The notes: generated from the sequence alone by a model not told the origin. DNA of 64,000 nt from Kapaibacterium sp044224925 (GCA_044224925.1 JBGAJM010000004.1:1-64000), one strand, 5' to 3'. Counted from the stretch's first letter, positions 33,651-43,444 are shown. Made by a program: numbers and translations.

Positions 33651-36518
33651 ATGAGGTGCGTCATGCCGACGCCGTCTGCACGTGCGCTCTTTTACCGTCG
33701 CGCACTCGTCCTTGCCGCCCTGGCGGCCTTCGCGACCCTTCCTGTGCTTTCTCAGGATGTGGTGGACGTGAAGCTCACGCAACCTCCGCCCAATCAACTG
33801 CGGGTGGCCGATTTCTGGAAAGTGGAGCTCAATAACCGGTCCGGAAAGCCTGTGCGCATCTTACTGCACGGCACGGCCGAGGAGACATCGATCCCCGACG
33901 GCATCATTGCTGATGTGGACACCAAGATCTTCGAGATCCCGCCCGGACGTTCCATGGTGACGGGATCCATGGTGCAGCCGATCCGAGTGAATGAATCGAA
34001 CAAGACCTATGAGGATGCGCTTCTTCGCACGGGACTGATGCCAACGGGAGAGTATACGTTGTGTGTCGAGGCCTTATCCGCAGACAACGAACAGATCATC
34101 GGACGTGATTGCAAGTTCGTGACGATCAACCGACTGACGATCCCGATCCTGATCGCACCGCCCGATGAATCGGAAGTGATGGACCGTCTTCCCGTGTTCT
34201 CGTGGATGCCGTCGGTACCGCCCTCTCCACAACAACGCATCACGTATCGGTTGAAGATCGTCGAGGTCTTCGCCAATCAAACGCCGTTCGATGCCATGCA
34301 GCGCAATCCTGCCTTCATGATGGTGGAGTCGTTGAACAGAACGGTGTTCCAGTATCCTGTTTCGTCACGCGCCTTCGAGGTGAAGCATAAGTATGCCTGG
34401 ATGGTCTCGTCCATCGATAACTCTACGCGACTCCCTGTCGTGCTTGGCGAAAGCGAGATATGGTGGTTCACCTACCAACCGATGGATGTGCCGAAGGACG
34501 ACGACGAAGGTACGAGGACCACAGCCGCCGGAGGTACGTTCTTCCCTGTGACGCCATCCTGTCCGGGCGAGAACTGGGACTTCGAAGTTGGCACCATGGC
34601 ATGCTGGATCGTGAGCGGCGATGCAATGTACTCTCAGCCGCAGCGCGGCTCACATCCTGTGTTCGGCAACCTCGGACATCATCTCGATTGGTGGGTGACG
34701 ACGTTTGCACCAGGTCTTGGCGATGCGGCCCTTGGTCAGGCCGTCTCTGAAGAGTTCCAACTGAAGAACACCACCGTGAGCTTCCTGTTCGGCGGTGCCA
34801 ACGATCGCGCATGCGCCGTGGAGTTTCTGATCGAGAAGCAGGCAAAGGACACGCTGAAACTTGAAACGCGAAAAGTGCCCGGTATCGAACGCGAATACTA
34901 TGTGGCCTTCAGCACCGGACGTGCAGAGGATCGCACGAAGAAGTCGTCCACGTCCGACCGACTTGTTGCGTATGAATGGGATCTGTCGAAGTATGTGAAC
35001 AGATCGGCCCGTGTGTTGATCATCGATCAGTCCAAGCTTGCCCATGTGAACGTCGACAAGTTCCTGTTCTTCGATGCAGAGCGCAAGGACTCTGTAAAGC
35101 TGCCGGTGATGATCATGGCGTCAGGGGAACGACATTCCCTTGCCGTGACCCCCGAAGACAAGCCGCCCGTAAAGACGCGCACGCAGTTCGCCACCGACGT
35201 GACAGCGTTGAAGGATCAGAAGGTGTCGCTGTCCGATGGTGTGATGATCTCGGACATGAGCGTCACCACAAAAGGTCGCTCGCTCACGGCCACGAAGGCC
35301 AGCAACGTTGCGACGCCGAGCTCTGACAATGGATCCATGCTCGATCTTATGTCAATGACCATGGAGCCCGAGTACACGCAGGCGATCTCGAAGTTCGCCC
35401 TCTCGGCGCTGAATGTGAAGAACACACTGTGGGGATGGGGCAGCAACGACGACAAGCGCGTCCTCAAGGCCGCACCATCCATCGTGCCCGAGCCGGTGCA
35501 CATCAACATCAAGGAATTGAATTCCATCGCAGCCGGTATGGCCCACTCCATCGTGAGCACGAAGGACGGGAAAGTGCAGGCTTGGGGGAGCAATGATTAC
35601 GGTCAACTCGGTACCAACGATTATGCTGATCATGCCGATCCAACGGCCGTGAATCTGTTGAACTGTGTGCAAGTGAGCACGGGTATGCGCAATGCCGCCG
35701 CGATCACGAAGAACGGCGAGCTGTATACGTGGGGCTATAATCGTTCGGGCGAGGCGGGACTGTTGTGGACGTTCGTGCTGAACCCCACCACTGGTCAGGT
35801 GGCAAGCGTTTGGCATCCGAACGATCCCGTGAAGAACACGTTGTTCAAAGAGCCGATGGTGCAAGTGTCGTGCGGTGCTGCCCACTCGGCGGCCGTTGGA
35901 AAGTCGGGCCTTGTCTACCTGTGGGGCAACAACAGTTACGGACAGATCGGTGTGGACCCCGATGTTGCCTACATGCCGGTGCCTGTGCAACTCTCGGGTG
36001 GTGGCGTGTCGTCGATCAGGGACGGACGTCTGCGGGCCAAGGCCGTGTCGTGTGGCGACTTCCATACGATGATCCTCGACATGCAGGGGCGCGTGTACAC
36101 GCTGGGTGGCAATGCGAGCGGACAGCTTGGTGACGGTACCACGAAGGACTCATTCAAGCCGGTCTACGTGGCTGGTCTTCCGTCCTCCATTCGCGCCATC
36201 TCTGCTGGCAGTACGTTCTCGTTGGCCGTCGATTCACTTGGCAACGTATGGGCATGGGGCAACAATGTCTTGGGCACACTCGGAGATGGCACGCGCATCT
36301 GTCGCTACGTGCCCACCAAGGTTGGACGCATCGATGGTGTGCAAGGTATCGAAGGTGGCGGGGCACATGCTCTTGCTGTGCGCACGGATGGAAGTTTGTG
36401 GACGTGGGGCGACAATGCCTTCGGTCAGCTTGGCGACGGAAGCACGGCCAACATGACCACATCGCTCATCGACCCACCACTAGGTCCCACTCGCGTCGAA
36501 AAACTCGCTGCTCCATGA
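33651..36518 (+). CDS. Exported jelly-roll and RCC1 beta-propeller protein
   Basis: A 955-residue protein from ATG 33651 with signal peptide MRCVMPTPSARALFYRRALV and a following hydrophobic run ending SQ; a TTG at 33636 (KKNI extension) is the alternative. Residues about 30-230 are Ig-like strands of unknown family (NRLTIPILIAPPDESEVMDRLPVFSWMP). Residues about 304-481 look like a galactose-binding jelly roll (NWDFEVGTMACWIVSGDAM, WDLSKYVNRSARVLIID). Residues about 590-950 hold seven RCC1 blades (for example VQAWGSNDYGQLG, VYLWGNNSYGQIG, LWTWGDNAFGQLGDGS), the number expected for a closed propeller. The stop overlaps the barrel gene start (ATGA), so the two are coupled. Confidence 0.85.
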   Translation: MRCVMPTPSARALFYRRALVLAALAAFATLPVLSQDVVDVKLTQPPPNQLRVADFWKVELNNRSGKPVRILLHGTAEETSIPDGIIADVDTKIFEIPPGRSMVTGSMVQPIRVNESNKTYEDALLRTGLMPTGEYTLCVEALSADNEQIIGRDCKFVTINRLTIPILIAPPDESEVMDRLPVFSWMPSVPPSPQQRITYRLKIVEVFANQTPFDAMQRNPAFMMVESLNRTVFQYPVSSRAFEVKHKYAWMVSSIDNSTRLPVVLGESEIWWFTYQPMDVPKDDDEGTRTTAAGGTFFPVTPSCPGENWDFEVGTMACWIVSGDAMYSQPQRGSHPVFGNLGHHLDWWVTTFAPGLGDAALGQAVSEEFQLKNTTVSFLFGGANDRACAVEFLIEKQAKDTLKLETRKVPGIEREYYVAFSTGRAEDRTKKSSTSDRLVAYEWDLSKYVNRSARVLIIDQSKLAHVNVDKFLFFDAERKDSVKLPVMIMASGERHSLAVTPEDKPPVKTRTQFATDVTALKDQKVSLSDGVMISDMSVTTKGRSLTATKASNVATPSSDNGSMLDLMSMTMEPEYTQAISKFALSALNVKNTLWGWGSNDDKRVLKAAPSIVPEPVHINIKELNSIAAGMAHSIVSTKDGKVQAWGSNDYGQLGTNDYADHADPTAVNLLNCVQVSTGMRNAAAITKNGELYTWGYNRSGEAGLLWTFVLNPTTGQVASVWHPNDPVKNTLFKEPMVQVSCGAAHSAAVGKSGLVYLWGNNSYGQIGVDPDVAYMPVPVQLSGGGVSSIRDGRLRAKAVSCGDFHTMILDMQGRVYTLGGNASGQLGDGTTKDSFKPVYVAGLPSSIRAISAGSTFSLAVDSLGNVWAWGNNVLGTLGDGTRICRYVPTKVGRIDGVQGIEGGGAHALAVRTDGSLWTWGDNAFGQLGDGSTANMTTSLIDPPLGPTRVEKLAAP

Positions 36519-38479
36519 TCCGTTCCTCCTTGCGACCTTCGGGCACCCTGCTCTTGTTCGCCCTTCTCGTGCTATGCGCGGGAAGTGCAGTGCTGCATGC
36601 GCAAGACTTCTTCCAGCTTGGAAGCGCGAAGGGCGCGGCGCCGGTCACCGTCACCGGTGGGTATCGATTGTATGGACAAACGGCGAACCGACAGGGCTCG
36701 TTCTCGCAACGTCCGGCCGACCTCTGGCGCATGGAGTTGAATCCCACCGTGAGTCTCTACGGTGTGCCGCTGACGGTGAACCTCTTGCTCTCCAGTGAAC
36801 AACAAGGACTTCAGCAAGAGATCAATGCCTTCTCGTTCACATTGAATCCCGACGAAGTGAAGCGCATCGTGACGGCACGGGCAGCGAAGGCGCTTGAAGA
36901 CTATGCGCGCAGTGAATACGGTGAGTTGCTGCAGAACTACGACTCGATCAAGGATTCGCTGAAGACGGCAGATCCCGAGCGATACAAGGAAGTGTCGTCG
37001 ATGCATCAGTTGGAAACGATGCGCGATGTTTCCGGCAACGATATCACGAACTACACCGATGCATTGCAGGGACTTGGATTGATGTCGGATGTGGAAGAGG
37101 TCATGTCGCATTTCCCTACCATTGGCATCGGCACGGTGTTCCCCATTTTCTCGCCACTTACGATCAGTGGTGTGCGACTCACTGGAGCAAGTCTCGAGTG
37201 GAATCCGGGTTGGTTCTATGTCCACCTGGCACAGGGGACCACACAGCGGCCACTGCTACGACTTGATACGGTGCGCACCGACTCCGGCCTGTATCAATCG
37301 TATGATCAGTCATACTACGGTCGAGAGATCTATAGCGCGAAGCTCGGTGTTGGACGCCGAGACGGAGAGCACGTCTTCATCACGGGAATGTATGGGATCG
37401 ACGACAAGAGCAGCATTTCGTTTTCGGACACGAATACAGCGCTCACGCCGCAGAAGAACATGGTTGGCGGACTCGAATTCAAGGTGGATCCCATTCCGGG
37501 TATCTGGACCTTGCAAGCCGAGGCCAATGCATCGCTTACCGTGGGCGATCTGAATGCACCACAGTTCAGCTCAGGCTCGGTGCCGGATTTCTTGCTGAAT
37601 GCCATCGACTCGAATGTGTCTTCGTACTTCGACTGGGCTGCCACGGCGCAGACGGTGGTGAATGTCCGAAGTTCTGGGACGAAGTTCAATGCATCGATCC
37701 GACGGATCGGTTCGGGGTATCGATCGATGGGAGCGCCCAATCTGCGCACGGACCTATTCCGGTATGATGTGCGCGTAGATCAGTCGTTCTTCAGTCGACA
37801 ACTCACGGCCGGCATCTTCTACCGCCGCGATCGCGACAATCTCATTCCCTACAAGCGAAGTACCTCAACACTCACGTCGCTTGGTGCCACGCTTGGGCTG
37901 AACATTCGAAAGCTCCCGTTCCTACGCGTGTCGTATGCGCCGTATGTGCAAGAGAACGATGCCACGGATACGTTGTACCAACTCAGCAACCATGCCACCT
38001 TGCTCAATGCCTCTTCGGGTTATGCGTATCGCATTGGGGATCTCAGTGCGAACAGTGGACTGTCGGTGGGATATCAGTCGAGTGTCACGCGCAACAATGT
38101 GGCTGACTACAGTGTGTTCCAGATCAACGGTACGCAGACGATCGGCTTCGTCTTCCCGCTCAGTCTTACGGCAGGCCTTGGATACATCACGCAGAACGCA
38201 ACGGCGCAGGCCGCGAACGACATTGTCACCGTCGACGTGAGCGGTAGTTATCTGGCAATGGAAACGTGGAGCAACAGTGCGGGACTTAATCTTGCCTTCG
38301 ATGCACTGAACGGCACGCGCGCAGGATTCTTCCTTGCCACGTCGTTGCCGTTAGGAGAGTTCGCCGTGATCGACCTACGGCTGGAGCGCAACATCTTCAA
38401 CGAGTTGGTGACGCCGCCGGTGCTTGGCGGTTCGTACAAGGAAGTGATCTTCCGCGGAACGATCTCGAAGAGCTGGTAA
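36515..38479 (+). CDS. Predicted outer-membrane beta-barrel protein
   Basis: A 654-residue protein from ATG 36515, which overlaps the RCC1 gene stop. It has a signal peptide (MIRSSLRPSGTLLLFALLVLCAGSAVLHAQ). A periplasmic-looking helical segment (about 95-150, VKRIVTARAAKALEDYARSE) precedes many amphipathic beta strands with alternating aromatic residues (for example NPGWFYVHLAQGTTQ, LTAGIFYRRDRDNLIPY). It ends with KEVIFRGTISKSW, an aromatic-terminated last strand recognised by the Bam machinery. No transport family is recognised. As the partner of the RCC1 protein it may anchor or export it (inference). It converges on the parvulin chaperone gene 5 bases away. Confidence 0.78.
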   Translation: MIRSSLRPSGTLLLFALLVLCAGSAVLHAQDFFQLGSAKGAAPVTVTGGYRLYGQTANRQGSFSQRPADLWRMELNPTVSLYGVPLTVNLLLSSEQQGLQQEINAFSFTLNPDEVKRIVTARAAKALEDYARSEYGELLQNYDSIKDSLKTADPERYKEVSSMHQLETMRDVSGNDITNYTDALQGLGLMSDVEEVMSHFPTIGIGTVFPIFSPLTISGVRLTGASLEWNPGWFYVHLAQGTTQRPLLRLDTVRTDSGLYQSYDQSYYGREIYSAKLGVGRRDGEHVFITGMYGIDDKSSISFSDTNTALTPQKNMVGGLEFKVDPIPGIWTLQAEANASLTVGDLNAPQFSSGSVPDFLLNAIDSNVSSYFDWAATAQTVVNVRSSGTKFNASIRRIGSGYRSMGAPNLRTDLFRYDVRVDQSFFSRQLTAGIFYRRDRDNLIPYKRSTSTLTSLGATLGLNIRKLPFLRVSYAPYVQENDATDTLYQLSNHATLLNASSGYAYRIGDLSANSGLSVGYQSSVTRNNVADYSVFQINGTQTIGFVFPLSLTAGLGYITQNATAQAANDIVTVDVSGSYLAMETWSNSAGLNLAFDALNGTRAGFFLATSLPLGEFAVIDLRLERNIFNELVTPPVLGGSYKEVIFRGTISKSW

Positions 38480-38484
38480 CGCTC

Positions 38485-39777
38485 TTAGTTCCGGATCTCC
38501 CAATACATCGTCTTACGCAGGTCCTGGATCCACTCGGTCTCGAGGCGACGTGTCTTCTCGACCGTTGCCATTTGTTCGAGGGCCTTGTAATCATCCTCGA
38601 GCGTTGGCATGTGCTCGATCAGAATGCGTTTGCGATACAGGATATGGAAGCCGGGCTTCGTAGGGTCGGCCGCATAGGGAAGCGGTGTGCTCACGCCGCC
38701 ATCTTTCAGATCCGTGACGATGGTGCGCATCTCCTCGGGCAGGCGCGCGATCTCGATGTCGCCCATGGCGCCACCAAAGCCTTGCGTTTCCTTCTCTTCC
38801 GAATACTGCTTGGCCAGGTCTTCGAACGAGGCGCCATTCTCAACGCGAGCTTTCAGGTCGAGCAGAAAATCGCTGGCCTTCTTCTTATCGTCTTCTGTTT
38901 GACCCACACGGAACAGGATGTGTCGTGTGTTGATGGTCGACGGGGTCTTCTCGATCAACTGGATCACGTGGAAGCCGAACGGCGTTTCCACGGGCTGCGA
39001 GATCTCGCCGGGCTGGAGGGCAAAGGCTGCGGATTCGTACGAGGGCATGAGCTTGCCCTTCTCCACAAAGCCGAGGTCGCCACCGTGTTGCGCTGTTCCG
39101 GGGTCGGCACTGTAGCGACGTGCAAAATCTCCGAACGAACCACCGGCGATCACCGAATCGCGAATGCGCTTCGAGAGTTCGAGTGCTTCCTTCTTCTGCG
39201 TGTCGGACGGTTTGATGTACTTCACGATGTGGGCAAGCTGCACGCGAGGTGGGATGGCCTTCAACGAGTCCTTGTAGCGCTCATAGAAGCTCTCCACATC
39301 CACGCGTGTGGCCTTCACGTTGGCGAACTTCAGTTGACGCATTTTCTGTCCGAGCAACTGCTTGCGGATCTCGTCGCGGAACTCGCGACGGATGCGGGCC
39401 ATCGACATGCCATACACTTGTTCGATGCGCTGCTCGGATCCGAATTGCTGTGCCAGCATGGAGATCTGATACTCCATTTGTTGCGTCACTTCGTCATCGG
39501 TCACCTCAACGGAATCCTCCGTGGCCTTCGTCACGATCAAGCGCTCGTTGATCAACATGTCGAGCACTTTCTGGCGCAGCTCCGGATCGTTCGCCTTGGC
39601 ACTCGGGTTCTGCTGGATGTAGATCTGCACCTGACCATCGACGTCGGACTTCAAGATGATGTCCTTGCCGACCACGGCAACGATCTTCTCCATCGACGCT
39701 CCGTCCTGTGCAGACGCAAGGGACGGGCCGCCAAGGAGGGCGGCAAGGAGAACGGCGATGGTGGTGACCTTGCGCAT
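38485..39777 (-). CDS. surA: SurA-like periplasmic peptidyl-prolyl isomerase
   Basis: A 430-residue protein starting at ATG 39777 with a signal peptide (MRKVTTIAVLLAALLGGPSLASAQ). A SurA N-terminal helical domain follows (EKIVAVVGKDIILKSDV...LINERLIVTKATEDSVEVTDDEVTQQM). Two parvulin-type domains come next, at about 170-275 (PPRVQLAHIVKYIKP...GTAQHGGDLGFVEKGKL) and 280-385 (INTRHILFRVG...GFGGAMGDIEIARLPEEM). It chaperones unfolded outer-membrane proteins in the periplasm. Its start overlaps the stop of a second parvulin gene (ATGA). Confidence 0.93.
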   Translation of the reverse strand: MRKVTTIAVLLAALLGGPSLASAQDGASMEKIVAVVGKDIILKSDVDGQVQIYIQQNPSAKANDPELRQKVLDMLINERLIVTKATEDSVEVTDDEVTQQMEYQISMLAQQFGSEQRIEQVYGMSMARIRREFRDEIRKQLLGQKMRQLKFANVKATRVDVESFYERYKDSLKAIPPRVQLAHIVKYIKPSDTQKKEALELSKRIRDSVIAGGSFGDFARRYSADPGTAQHGGDLGFVEKGKLMPSYESAAFALQPGEISQPVETPFGFHVIQLIEKTPSTINTRHILFRVGQTEDDKKKASDFLLDLKARVENGASFEDLAKQYSEEKETQGFGGAMGDIEIARLPEEMRTIVTDLKDGGVSTPLPYAADPTKPGFHILYRKRILIEHMPTLEDDYKALEQMATVEKTRRLETEWIQDLRKTMYWEIRN

Positions 39778-41852
39778 CACTTCGTCCAGATGCGATTCAC
39801 GTTGGCCGTTTCGATCTTCACAGGATGCTTCGCACGAACGCGCGACAGCCACTGCTCTTGCAAACGCTTCTGCAGCTGATCCTGATACGATGGCGCCAAC
39901 TCAGTGATCGCTTCGTCGAATGTCTTCTGACGTGGTTGTTCGATGCGCTCGAGGCGGACGATGGAGTAGCCCTTATCCATGGCGAACGGACCGGCGATGC
40001 TGCCTTGCAGCAGGTTCAGGTCGCGCACCTTCTCGGCAAGCTTGCTGGTCTTGGTGGAGAGTGGACCTGTCAGGCCGCTCTTCTCACGCATCGCATCACG
40101 CTCAGTGAATTGCTTTGCGAGTTCTGCAATGTCTTCGCCCTTCGAGATCCGTCCGCGCAGATCGTTCGCTGTCGCTTCGTTGAGCACATAGATCTCTGTG
40201 ACCACATAGCGAGGTTCCGTCATCCAGCGCGAGCGTGTGCTGTCGAAGTACACACGAGCATCGGCCGTGTCGAACTTCAGCTTGCTCCACACTTCCTGCT
40301 CCTCCACCTTGAAGAGAAGGATGCCGTCGTGGAATTCCTGCATCAGCGCTGCGAAGTCCGGGTATTGCTTCTCAAGTCCTTCCGTTGCCTGCTCGATCAC
40401 ATACGGATCCGTCATCTTGTTCATGCCGCGCTCAAAGCCGGCACGGTTCAAAGTGTAGCCGCGCATGTCGAGGCGACGACGGAGCGAATCGGCGAACTGC
40501 TCCACGGTGTAGTTCACGCGTGGGGAGTGGTAGACGTTCTGCTGCATCAGCGCAAAGGGAATGCTCTTCACCCAACCGGTATCGGTGGTGTTCTTGTTCG
40601 TGTCCACACTGGCAACGAATTGCGAGTAGGCTGGCTCTGTCCAGCCGTACTTCCACACGTTCTTGAGCGAATCGAGCAATGCGCGCTTGTCGCCTTCAAA
40701 GAAGATGCGACGATAGATGCGCTTTGCTTGATCGCGCTCGGCGATCAGGTCCGGCATCTTGGAGCTGTCGCGACGGACGATGTGCCAACCGAACAATGTC
40801 TTGAGCGGCTTCTGCGATACTTGTCCGTCCTTCAGTGCGAACATGGCCGCTTCGAAGTCCGGTGTGAGCTTCGATCCGTTGGCATCGATACCGCTGGAGC
40901 GCGAGTAGTATCCACCCATCGATCCGCCCTTGGCGCCCGATGTCTTGTCGTCGGAGAACTTCTCGGCAAGCTGTGCGAAGAGCGTCTCGGAGTTGGTGCG
41001 GTTCAGTACCTGCACGAGCGAGTCGGCGAGGGCGATCGTTGCTGCCGTATCACGACCTTCTTTTGGCGTGAGCAGGATGTGGCGGGCCTTGATCATTTCG
41101 CGTGGTTCTTCGCGATAGACCTTCACCACGAAGGCACCATAGCGTGTGAGCACGGGCGTCTTGGAGTATTCGCCCACCTTCATCGAATACACGGCATCTT
41201 CGACGCTCTTGATGATCGTACCGCCGGTGAGGAAGGGAAGCGTGCCACCCTTCCGCCCTGTTTCCTGATCATCACTGGAGTCTTTGGCGAGTTGTTCGAA
41301 GTTGGCGCCCGAATTGAGCAGGGCGATGATGCGGTTGGCCTTGTTCACGCTCAGCGCCGAGTCTCCGGAGCCGTTCACGGTCACGTTGCACAGGATGATA
41401 CCGATCTGCAGTTCCTTGGTGCGGCGGCGTGCCAACTCGTCGATGCGAGCATCGGCGATCTTCTTGTCGAAGAAGTAGGTTTCCGAGAGAAGCTTGCGGT
41501 TGCTCTCGATATCGCGCCGTACAAGGGAGTCCTTGTCCATGCCGCGGTCCTTCGCATCCTGTACCTTCAGACGATAGTTCGTGTAGAGGCGGAGGAACTC
41601 CAGGGCCGTGTCCTTGGGAACGGCATTCAGAGCCGTCAGACGTCGGTTCATGTTCTTCTGGAAGGCTCGCTCGACCTCGCTATACGTTACCTTTTCCGTG
41701 CCGACCGTTGCGAGAACGGTGGTCGGGAGGCCGGACATCGCTGTTGCCTTCGGGGCCGCGGCGGGCTTCTTTGCCTTTTGTGCAGAAACAGACGCCGTAA
41801 CGACGACCAAGCTTACAAGGGCCACGCACCAATTGCGCTGAAGTGTCAGCAT
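39777..41852 (-). CDS. Large periplasmic parvulin-type chaperone (SurA/PpiD-like)
   Basis: A 691-residue exported protein starting at ATG 41852 (signal MLTLQRNWCVALVSLVVVTASVSAQ). It has an N-terminal SurA-like helical region (LATVGTEKVTYSEVERAFQ, LEFLRLYTNYRLKVQDAKDRGM). One parvulin-like domain at about 150-255 is degenerate, a clear one lies at about 257-375 (KARHILLTPKEG...GGSMGGYYSR...FGWHIVRRD), and a third partial one lies at about 560-650. It resembles SurA-type proteins of Bacteroidota, which often occur as adjacent pairs. It is co-transcribed with the shorter surA-like gene and probably handles secreted or outer-membrane clients. Confidence 0.9.
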   Translation of the reverse strand: MLTLQRNWCVALVSLVVVTASVSAQKAKKPAAAPKATAMSGLPTTVLATVGTEKVTYSEVERAFQKNMNRRLTALNAVPKDTALEFLRLYTNYRLKVQDAKDRGMDKDSLVRRDIESNRKLLSETYFFDKKIADARIDELARRRTKELQIGIILCNVTVNGSGDSALSVNKANRIIALLNSGANFEQLAKDSSDDQETGRKGGTLPFLTGGTIIKSVEDAVYSMKVGEYSKTPVLTRYGAFVVKVYREEPREMIKARHILLTPKEGRDTAATIALADSLVQVLNRTNSETLFAQLAEKFSDDKTSGAKGGSMGGYYSRSSGIDANGSKLTPDFEAAMFALKDGQVSQKPLKTLFGWHIVRRDSSKMPDLIAERDQAKRIYRRIFFEGDKRALLDSLKNVWKYGWTEPAYSQFVASVDTNKNTTDTGWVKSIPFALMQQNVYHSPRVNYTVEQFADSLRRRLDMRGYTLNRAGFERGMNKMTDPYVIEQATEGLEKQYPDFAALMQEFHDGILLFKVEEQEVWSKLKFDTADARVYFDSTRSRWMTEPRYVVTEIYVLNEATANDLRGRISKGEDIAELAKQFTERDAMREKSGLTGPLSTKTSKLAEKVRDLNLLQGSIAGPFAMDKGYSIVRLERIEQPRQKTFDEAITELAPSYQDQLQKRLQEQWLSRVRAKHPVKIETANVNRIWTK

Positions 41853-41942
41853 GAACTCATACTCCTGCCAAATGTCTACAGAATGGGCACGATGGAACGT
41901 GCCAAGAACCACAAAACTGCAAAATTTCGCCCGTACAGCGCC

Positions 41943-43379
41943 CTAGGGCGTCACGAAAACGGGTCCTTGGGCAGGGGAGCAAAGGGCAAGGGTCAGGGTG
42001 GAATGGGTCTGCGAGACGACCGTATAGCAGAGTTCCTGACCGAGCATGTTGCAGAGTCTGGGCGTTGACGTGAAAGGCCGCGTGCTGATTGTGGCATCGG
42101 CGCCTAGGACGACGATCTTCTGTCCGGCCGACACCACATCGGTCACCGAGGCAGGTGTGCCAAGGTCTTCCGCCGTATAGACGTCGTAATAGGAACCCCG
42201 CGCACCCTGCCAGGCCATGAACGGACGTCCGGCACTGCTCCATACAATGGAGAGACTTTCCTTGAAGCCGAGCTGATCGGTAAGGTCCGTCGAGGTGAAG
42301 CTGACGCCACCATCGGTGGAAAGGGCGTACTGACTTCCGGAGCGACTTTCATATACAACGGCAACCGAGCCGCCATCCGGTCGGACGGCGATCTCCGGCC
42401 ATGTGCCCGTGTCGACGACCTTCGAGCTGAGGTCGACGTTCACCGGTGTCGCCCGCGACATATACGGGAGCTTTGCATAGTAGACCACCGATTGCTTCAC
42501 GGCATCGCGGGAATCCTGCCAAGCAATGAGGGCATTCTCATAGGAGTCGAGCACGATGCTCGGTCCGCTCGTCGGACACATCGGGATGTTCCACGGCTGC
42601 GACTGAATGAGAATGGGTTCTTCAAAGGTCACGCCCCGATCCATCGATCGTGCAAGCCAGACGTCCCGTCGGTTGCTGATGTTCGATCGGAACACCACGT
42701 ACACGTGTCCTTGTGCCGTCACGCGAAGTTGTTGCTGACAGCACTCACAGGATCCTCCCATCGGGAAGGCATCTACCCGTCGCTCCGCCGACCACGTCAC
42801 GCCCGCATCGGTGGACGTGCGCAGGAAGACATGTTCGTAGCCGTCCGACGTGCCCTTCAGGGACGAGAGATAGGTGATGTAGACGTTGTTCATGTCGTCC
42901 ACTGCCACATAGCTGAAATCCTGATAGCGTGCATCGTTCGTGTCGGAGATCAGCTTGCGCATCGTCCACGTTGCGCCATCATCCGTCGATCTCGAATAGT
43001 ACGTGGCCACTTGCGTGCTGCTCGGACGCTGGTCCGTCCAGACCATATGCAACGTCCCATCGTTGCTCAGCGCCGTGCGCGGCTGCCGTTGATAGCCCAG
43101 GATCTTGGTGGCCACGGTATTGGCCTTCATCGGCGTTGACCACGTTGCGCCTGCATCCTTCGACACCGTCGTGTAGATCTGCGACGTCGCACCATTGCGT
43201 TCGATGTAGCACACCACCATCGTCCCCGCACCATTCTGCTGCATCTTCGGATACTCTCTGCTACGCGTCGGTTCGGCCTCTACCAATGGTTTGGCCGGAG
43301 ACAATGTCTGCGCCTGTGCATTGGATACACCCGCCAGCACAAGCATGGCGACAGCGAACATCTGAACTCGGATCTTCAT
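41943..43379 (-). CDS. Exported BNR/sialidase-like beta-propeller protein
   Basis: A 478-residue protein from ATG 43379 with signal MKIRVQMFAVAMLVLAG and a following SNAQAQ cleavage region. Several Asp-box (BNR) repeats are present (SKDAGATWS, STDDGATW, STDAGVTWS, SMDRGVTF, STDGGVSF), indicating a six-bladed propeller. A CECC cluster sits at C211, C213 and C214 in the middle of the propeller and may bind a metal or form disulfides. No sialidase FRIP arginine motif is seen, so enzymatic activity is not claimed. The last 50 residues (about 425-478) could be a short degenerate sorting domain. Repeat arrays lie just upstream. Confidence 0.82.
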   Translation of the reverse strand: MKIRVQMFAVAMLVLAGVSNAQAQTLSPAKPLVEAEPTRSREYPKMQQNGAGTMVVCYIERNGATSQIYTTVSKDAGATWSTPMKANTVATKILGYQRQPRTALSNDGTLHMVWTDQRPSSTQVATYYSRSTDDGATWTMRKLISDTNDARYQDFSYVAVDDMNNVYITYLSSLKGTSDGYEHVFLRTSTDAGVTWSAERRVDAFPMGGSCECCQQQLRVTAQGHVYVVFRSNISNRRDVWLARSMDRGVTFEEPILIQSQPWNIPMCPTSGPSIVLDSYENALIAWQDSRDAVKQSVVYYAKLPYMSRATPVNVDLSSKVVDTGTWPEIAVRPDGGSVAVVYESRSGSQYALSTDGGVSFTSTDLTDQLGFKESLSIVWSSAGRPFMAWQGARGSYYDVYTAEDLGTPASVTDVVSAGQKIVVLGADATISTRPFTSTPRLCNMLGQELCYTVVSQTHSTLTLALCSPAQGPVFVTP

Positions 43380-43400
43380 CGTGACTCCACACACACTTCT

Positions 43401-43444
43401 TGTTTACTTCTCTTTTCCTTCTCTTTTCCTTCTCTTTTACTTCC
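43401..43444 (-). repeat. 11-base tandem repeat, inverse copy
   Basis: Four 11-mers (TGTTTACTTCT, CTTTTCCTTCT, CTTTTCCTTCT, CTTTTACTTCC on the plus strand), and a weak fifth at 43390, are the reverse complement of the AGAAGGAAAAG family at 15912-15988. The array lies upstream of the BNR gene and is immediately joined to a heptanucleotide array. Confidence 0.88.

Noticed and set aside
41886..41903. Inverted repeat GGCACG-ATGGAA-CGTGCC considered as a terminator for the BNR gene
   Set aside because: No T-run follows on the minus strand, so a rho-independent terminator is not supported; it might only be a leader hairpin of the parvulin gene.
39825..42068. 747-codon plus-strand open frame
   Set aside because: It is antisense to the large parvulin gene, which has a signal peptide and PPIase motifs; the antisense product shows no domain.
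41943..42110. Full T9SS sorting domain at the C-terminus of the BNR protein
   Set aside because: The final residues are short and lack the usual spacing and end motif, so only a possible degenerate domain is mentioned.
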